Notes under the pieces: model-generated | Databases searched by the model: none | What the model was told of the DNA's origin: nothing | Seen by the model: the letters and a program-made list of their open reading frames with translations, nothing else | Part shown: positions 7,522 to 10,282 of the stretch, piece by piece | Layout of the letters: each line of letters opens with the position of its first letter | Position numbering within the stretch: position 1 is the first letter of the stretch | Translations under genes and position numbers: made by a program | Origin: Dehalococcoidia bacterium | Lineage (GTDB): Bacteria > Chloroflexota > Dehalococcoidia > Dehalococcoidales > Fen-1064 | Reading direction: 5' to 3' | DNA length: 10,282 nt | Assembly (NCBI GenBank): GCA_003153955.1 | Contig: PMCB01000093.1 | Coordinates: forward strand, 1 to 10,282

Positions 7522-8313
7522 TTATTTCATTTTGTCGATTGCTTCTTTGACGGTAGAGCCGTTATGGACCAGTTCTTTCAGGGCGTTGACCATGACCGTC
7601 GGGTTTTCACTCTGGAAAACATTCCGCCCGAAAGCAACACCGGCCGCGCCTGCATCCATCGCGTCCCTCACTCCCTGGAAAACGGTTGCCAGTTCGCCGG
7701 CTGCGCCGCCCAGGATAATCACGGGGATCGGAACGTTGGCCAGGACCTCTTTAAATGATTTGGGGTCGCCTGTATAGGTGGTCTTGATGACATCGGCTCC
7801 GCATTCCAATGCCATGCGGCATGCCTGTCCGATGAATTCCGGGGCTGCTTCTTTGTCGGCCGGTATCTGTGCTCCCCAGGCGACCGCTTCCACCATAAAA
7901 GGTATCCCTTTTTGCCGCGCTCTCTGTGCCAGATAAGCCGTATTCTTCATGTTTTCCAGCATCGATGCGCCGTCCGCCTGTCCGATTACCAGAATGTTCT
8001 TTATCGCCCGGGCGCCCATCTCAATGGCAAAGTCAAAATCAAAAACCTGGGTTGGGCCTGCAAATACCGGTTTGCGCACCAGCGTCACCAGCGTCGCAAT
8101 CGGTACGACTTTGGGATACTTCGCAAATAAATCCGCACAGAGATTAATCAGCGGCGGGCTCATCAATACACCGTCCGGCTGGGCGGCGATAAATTTTTCA
8201 GCTAATGTCCTGGGATTTGGACTATATATCTTTCCGCCAATCCCGTGGTCGAAAGCGACCACGACGCTTTTCCCTGTTTTACTGTTTAAAATACTGTTCT
8301 TAGACGCAGCCAT
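7522..8313 (-). CDS. Class I aldolase of the DeoC/LsrF/FbaB family
   Basis: The 263-residue protein is a TIM-barrel Schiff-base aldolase. The first strand ends with FDHG at 21-24, as in LsrF and archaeal-type class I fructose-bisphosphate aldolases. The Schiff-base lysine is Lys177 in DVIKTTYTGD, and phosphate-binding turns are GGAA at 202-205 and FGRN at 228-231. The aromatic segment after the fifth strand reads EAVAWGAQ, without the YPRG of typical bisphosphate aldolases, hinting at a different substrate. The ATG at 8313 is chosen because AGAGGAG ends 5 nt before it; longer in-frame starts at 8370 (ATG) and 8382 (TTG) overlap the predicted promoter. First gene of the operon with kinase and dehydrogenase, it should cleave the kinase product to a three-carbon phosphate or acyl unit and a smaller fragment. 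Thiolase-like (LsrF) or heptulosonate synthase chemistry are alternatives within the same family. Confidence 0.86.
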   Translation of the reverse strand: MAASKNSILNSKTGKSVVVAFDHGIGGKIYSPNPRTLAEKFIAAQPDGVLMSPPLINLCADLFAKYPKVVPIATLVTLVRKPVFAGPTQVFDFDFAIEMGARAIKNILVIGQADGASMLENMKNTAYLAQRARQKGIPFMVEAVAWGAQIPADKEAAPEFIGQACRMALECGADVIKTTYTGDPKSFKEVLANVPIPVIILGGAAGELATVFQGVRDAMDAGAAGVAFGRNVFQSENPTVMVNALKELVHNGSTVKEAIDKMK

Positions 8314-8318
8314 TTCTA

Positions 8319-8325
8319 CTCCTCT
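8319..8325 (-). promoter_or_regulatory. Ribosome binding site of the aldolase gene
   Basis: On the minus strand this reads AGAGGAG, 5 nt upstream of the ATG at 8313. It decides that start over two upstream in-frame candidates, whose own upstream sequences hold only a weak AGGAA. Confidence 0.8.
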
Positions 8326-8353
8326 TGCTTTTTGTACATCTTTCTTTGTAGGA

Positions 8354-8382
8354 ATTGTAGCTAATTGCATAATTCCTGTCAA
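8354..8382 (-). promoter_or_regulatory. Near-consensus sigma-70 promoter of the aldolase-kinase-dehydrogenase operon
   Basis: The minus strand has TTGACA (8382-8377), a 17-nt spacer, then TACAAT (8359-8354): 6/6 and 5/6 consensus matches at ideal spacing. The transcript should start near 8347, leaving a leader of about 34 nt before the aldolase ATG. Just upstream of the -35 box the strand reads GGCGGTGTTA, a word that recurs almost unchanged in the divergent promoter. Confidence 0.75.
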
Positions 8383-8449
8383 ACTTTTGTAACACCGCCT
8401 AAAAATTTAATGTCAGCTTTCTTTGGCCCCATTCACTGTGCTTTTTTTC

Positions 8450-8478
8450 TTGACAAAAAAATGTGCCGGTGTTAGTAT
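8450..8478 (+). promoter_or_regulatory. Sigma-70 promoter of the flavin oxidoreductase gene
   Basis: TTGACA at 8450-8455, a 17-nt spacer and TAGTAT at 8473-8478 match the consensus at 6/6 and 4/6 positions. The transcript would start near 8485, leaving about 58 nt of leader. The promoter faces away from the aldolase promoter, with 67 nt between the two -35 boxes, so one regulator bound between them could control both. Confidence 0.65.
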
Positions 8479-8514
8479 CCCTGCCATAAAGCTGCTTTTC
8501 TTTTTTACAATAAA

Positions 8515-8527
8515 TTCACAGCGTGAA
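8515..8527. promoter_or_regulatory. TTCAC-AGC-GTGAA palindrome, possible operator
   Basis: A 5-bp perfect inverted repeat with a 3-nt centre lies in the leader between the promoter and the ribosome binding site. A related half, ATTCACTGTG, occurs at 8431-8440 on the other side of the promoter. The pattern would suit a dimeric repressor, but the arms are short and the evidence is positional only. Confidence 0.3.
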
Positions 8528-8542
8528 CCAAAAGGAGATTGC

Positions 8543-10282
8543 ATGGCAGAGTTCACTAAACTTTTTGAACCGGGAATGATGGGTAAAGTTGAGCTTAAAA
8601 ACAGGATTATTATGGCTCCCTGCGGAACCCATTACTCCACACATTACGGGATGGTCAGTCCCGCTCAATTAACTTATTATGCCGAACGTGCCAAAGGCGG
8701 CGCCGGTTTGATAATTATCGAGGGCGCCAGTACCCGCAAAATCGGCAAACCGAGCCGGATCCTGGTTAACGACGATAAATATATCCCCAATCTGAAAAAA
8801 CTGGCGAACGTTATTCATGAGGCGGGGGCTAAGGCCGTGATGCAGATGAGCAGCCATCAGGGCAGCTACGATGAAGTTGACCCGGCATCGCCGTCAGGGA
8901 TTCCGCATCCGTACGCCGGCTGGTCTCCGTCCATCCCCAAACACGCCCGGGCCATTACGGTGCCGGAACTAGAGGAACTGGTGGTGGAATACGGTGAGGC
9001 AGCCCGAAGAATAATGGAGGCTGGATTTGACGGCGTGATGATTCACGGCGCCAACGGCTATCTCGCCTGCGAACTGCTTTCCCGTGTTTTCAATAAGCGC
9101 GCCGATGCCTACGGCGGCGACCTAAGAGGACGGGCCAAATATCTGCTGGATATGATACGGGAAACCAGAAAAAAAACTTCACCTGATTTTCCTGTCATTC
9201 TCCGGCTGATGGGTTCCGACCGGTTGTCCAAAATCGGCGGGACTGACGGTTGGAGTATCGAAGAGACCGTTGAGTTGTGCAAAATAGTCGAGGAAAACGG
9301 CGGTACCGCGGTGAATATCACCAGTGGTTCGGCGGTGACCCCCGAATGGTCCGGCCCCGCTTACTATATGCCGTCCGGTTGTAATACGGATATTACTGAA
9401 GCCGTTAAAAAAAGCGGCGTAAAAATCCCGGTCTGGATTACCGGCAAAATCATGGAACCGGCTTTAGCGGAAGAGATTCTGCGGGACAGTAAAGCAGATT
9501 TTATTGTCATGGGTCGGGCCTTGATTGCTGACCCTTATTGGCCGGCTAAAGTGAAAGACGGCAGAATTGAAGATATTGTCCCCTGTATTTGCGACAGCCG
9601 GTGCCGTGAAGACGTGATGGTCGATTTTGTCCCGATGTCCTGCACGGTTAATCCGATTGTAGGCAAAGAAAGGGAGTTCCAGTCCAAATTGCCGCGCGTT
9701 ACCAAAGTGAAAAAGGTACTGGTTTTGGGCGGCGGGCCGGGCGGCATGCAGGCCGCCATCATCGCCTCGCAAAAAGGGCATCATGTTACTCTGTGGGAGA
9801 AAAGCAGCGCCCTCGGCGGACAGTTGATTCTGGCCGCTATTCCTCCGGACAAACAGGATTTGGGGAACTTCCTGACCTATCTCAAAGTCCAGTTGGCGAA
9901 GTCCGGCGTTCAGGTGGCGTTGAATAAAGAAGCTACGCCTGAAGCGGTGCAGAAATTCGCTCCGGACGCGGTCATTGTCGCGGTGGGTTCCACTCCCTGG
10001 TCCCCGCCCATTCCCGGTATCGGCGGAAAAAATGTGTTGAATTGCCGCGAGGTGCTGTCCGGCGAGAAAAAAGCCGGCAAGAAAGTCGTTGTCATCGGCG
10101 CCGGGCCCGTCGGCTGTGAGACATGTTATTTCCTGGCGGAGAATAAAGGCGCGGATGTTACCCTGACCTTCCCTGAGCCGGCTATCGAAGCTAAATTCTG
10201 GATGTTTAAAAAATATTTTCAGGATAAACTGGCGAAAGATAACGTCCGGGTATACCCCCATGTCCAGTTTAAAGAAATCACG
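8543..10282 (+). CDS. Old Yellow Enzyme-type NADH:flavin oxidoreductase with Fe-S and FAD domains, 3' truncated
   Basis: The reading frame runs off the window after 580 codons; relatives (2,4-dienoyl-CoA reductase, trimethylamine dehydrogenase, BaiCD types) have about 640-680 residues. Residues 1-340 form the FMN-binding TIM barrel, with MAPCG near the start, HGANGY at 168-173 and a YGG at 190-192. Cysteines at 348, 350, 354 and 367 should hold a 4Fe-4S cluster. Residues from about 390 form an FAD/NAD(P)H domain with GGGPGG at 396-401, a GGQL turn, and a second dinucleotide loop starting at Gly519 (GAGPVG). Electrons would pass NAD(P)H to FAD to Fe-S to FMN and reduce an activated C=C bond or related substrate. 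The first Fe-S spacing is C-x-C instead of the usual C-x2-C. AAAGGAG lies 5 nt before the ATG. It diverges from the aldolase operon and probably shares its control. Substrate unknown. Confidence 0.9.
   Translation, partial: MAEFTKLFEPGMMGKVELKNRIIMAPCGTHYSTHYGMVSPAQLTYYAERAKGGAGLIIIEGASTRKIGKPSRILVNDDKYIPNLKKLANVIHEAGAKAVMQMSSHQGSYDEVDPASPSGIPHPYAGWSPSIPKHARAITVPELEELVVEYGEAARRIMEAGFDGVMIHGANGYLACELLSRVFNKRADAYGGDLRGRAKYLLDMIRETRKKTSPDFPVILRLMGSDRLSKIGGTDGWSIEETVELCKIVEENGGTAVNITSGSAVTPEWSGPAYYMPSGCNTDITEAVKKSGVKIPVWITGKIMEPALAEEILRDSKADFIVMGRALIADPYWPAKVKDGRIEDIVPCICDSRCREDVMVDFVPMSCTVNPIVGKEREFQSKLPRVTKVKKVLVLGGGPGGMQAAIIASQKGHHVTLWEKSSALGGQLILAAIPPDKQDLGNFLTYLKVQLAKSGVQVALNKEATPEAVQKFAPDAVIVAVGSTPWSPPIPGIGGKNVLNCREVLSGEKKAGKKVVVIGAGPVGCETCYFLAENKGADVTLTFPEPAIEAKFWMFKKYFQDKLAKDNVRVYPHVQFKEIT

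Noticed and set aside
8669..9321. Two shorter minus-strand frames in the first half of the oxidoreductase
   Set aside because: Both are shadows of the plus-strand gene, which has promoter, ribosome site and continuous OYE motifs.
9464..10261. Open frame of 265 codons on the minus strand
   Set aside because: It is antisense to the FAD domain of the flavin oxidoreductase, whose motifs are clear; the antisense protein shows no family features.
1..10282. CRISPR array, tRNA, rRNA, insertion sequence or phage attachment site
   Set aside because: No regularly spaced repeats, cloverleaf-like sequence, transposase motifs or terminal inverted repeats were seen.

Overview
The window (about 50% GC) is tightly packed with protein genes and has no RNA gene, CRISPR array or insertion sequence that I can see. 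Strong Shine-Dalgarno sites (AAGGAG, GGAGGTGA), sigma-70-type promoters, a two-domain Fe-S/FAD Old Yellow Enzyme and many NAD(P)-linked 2-hydroxyacid enzymes suggest an anaerobic or fermentative bacterium. A Firmicutes or PVC/deltaproteobacterial type is possible, but I cannot place it further from sequence alone.

Layout. Plus strand, 1-3240: the 3' end of a LarA-like (lactate racemase superfamily) gene, a malate/L-lactate dehydrogenase-type (Ldh_2) gene and a GH51 alpha-L-arabinofuranosidase gene, closed by a perfect 24-bp palindrome that looks like a terminator. Plus strand, 3374-4842: a promoter and a two-gene sensory module. Its first gene encodes a B12-binding protein with the CarH-type W-x9-EH and E-x-H-x2-G motifs but no DNA-binding domain. 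Its second encodes a 112-residue coiled-coil/double-CxxC protein whose ribosome binding site overlaps the stop of the first. Minus strand, 8382-4897: a promoter followed by an operon of a class I (LsrF/FbaB-type) aldolase, an FGGY sugar kinase and a D-isomer-specific 2-hydroxyacid dehydrogenase, with 18-nt gaps at both junctions. Plus strand, 8450-10282: a divergent promoter and a 3'-truncated NADH:flavin oxidoreductase gene.

How the genes may work together. The kinase, aldolase and dehydrogenase form a plausible catabolic line: phosphorylate a sugar or polyol, cleave it by aldol chemistry, then reduce or oxidise a 2-keto/2-hydroxyacid product. The kinase-dehydrogenase pair recalls Bacillus subtilis yoaC-yoaD, and the kinase-aldolase pair recalls lsrK/lsrF, but the substrate is unknown. 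The LarA-like enzyme and Ldh_2 dehydrogenase upstream could interconvert and oxidise a hydroxyacid, while the arabinofuranosidase releases pentose. The B12 sensor pair between the two metabolic blocks is the most unusual part. It could sense light or adenosylcobalamin status and signal through protein-protein contact, but nothing in the sequence proves that it controls its neighbours.
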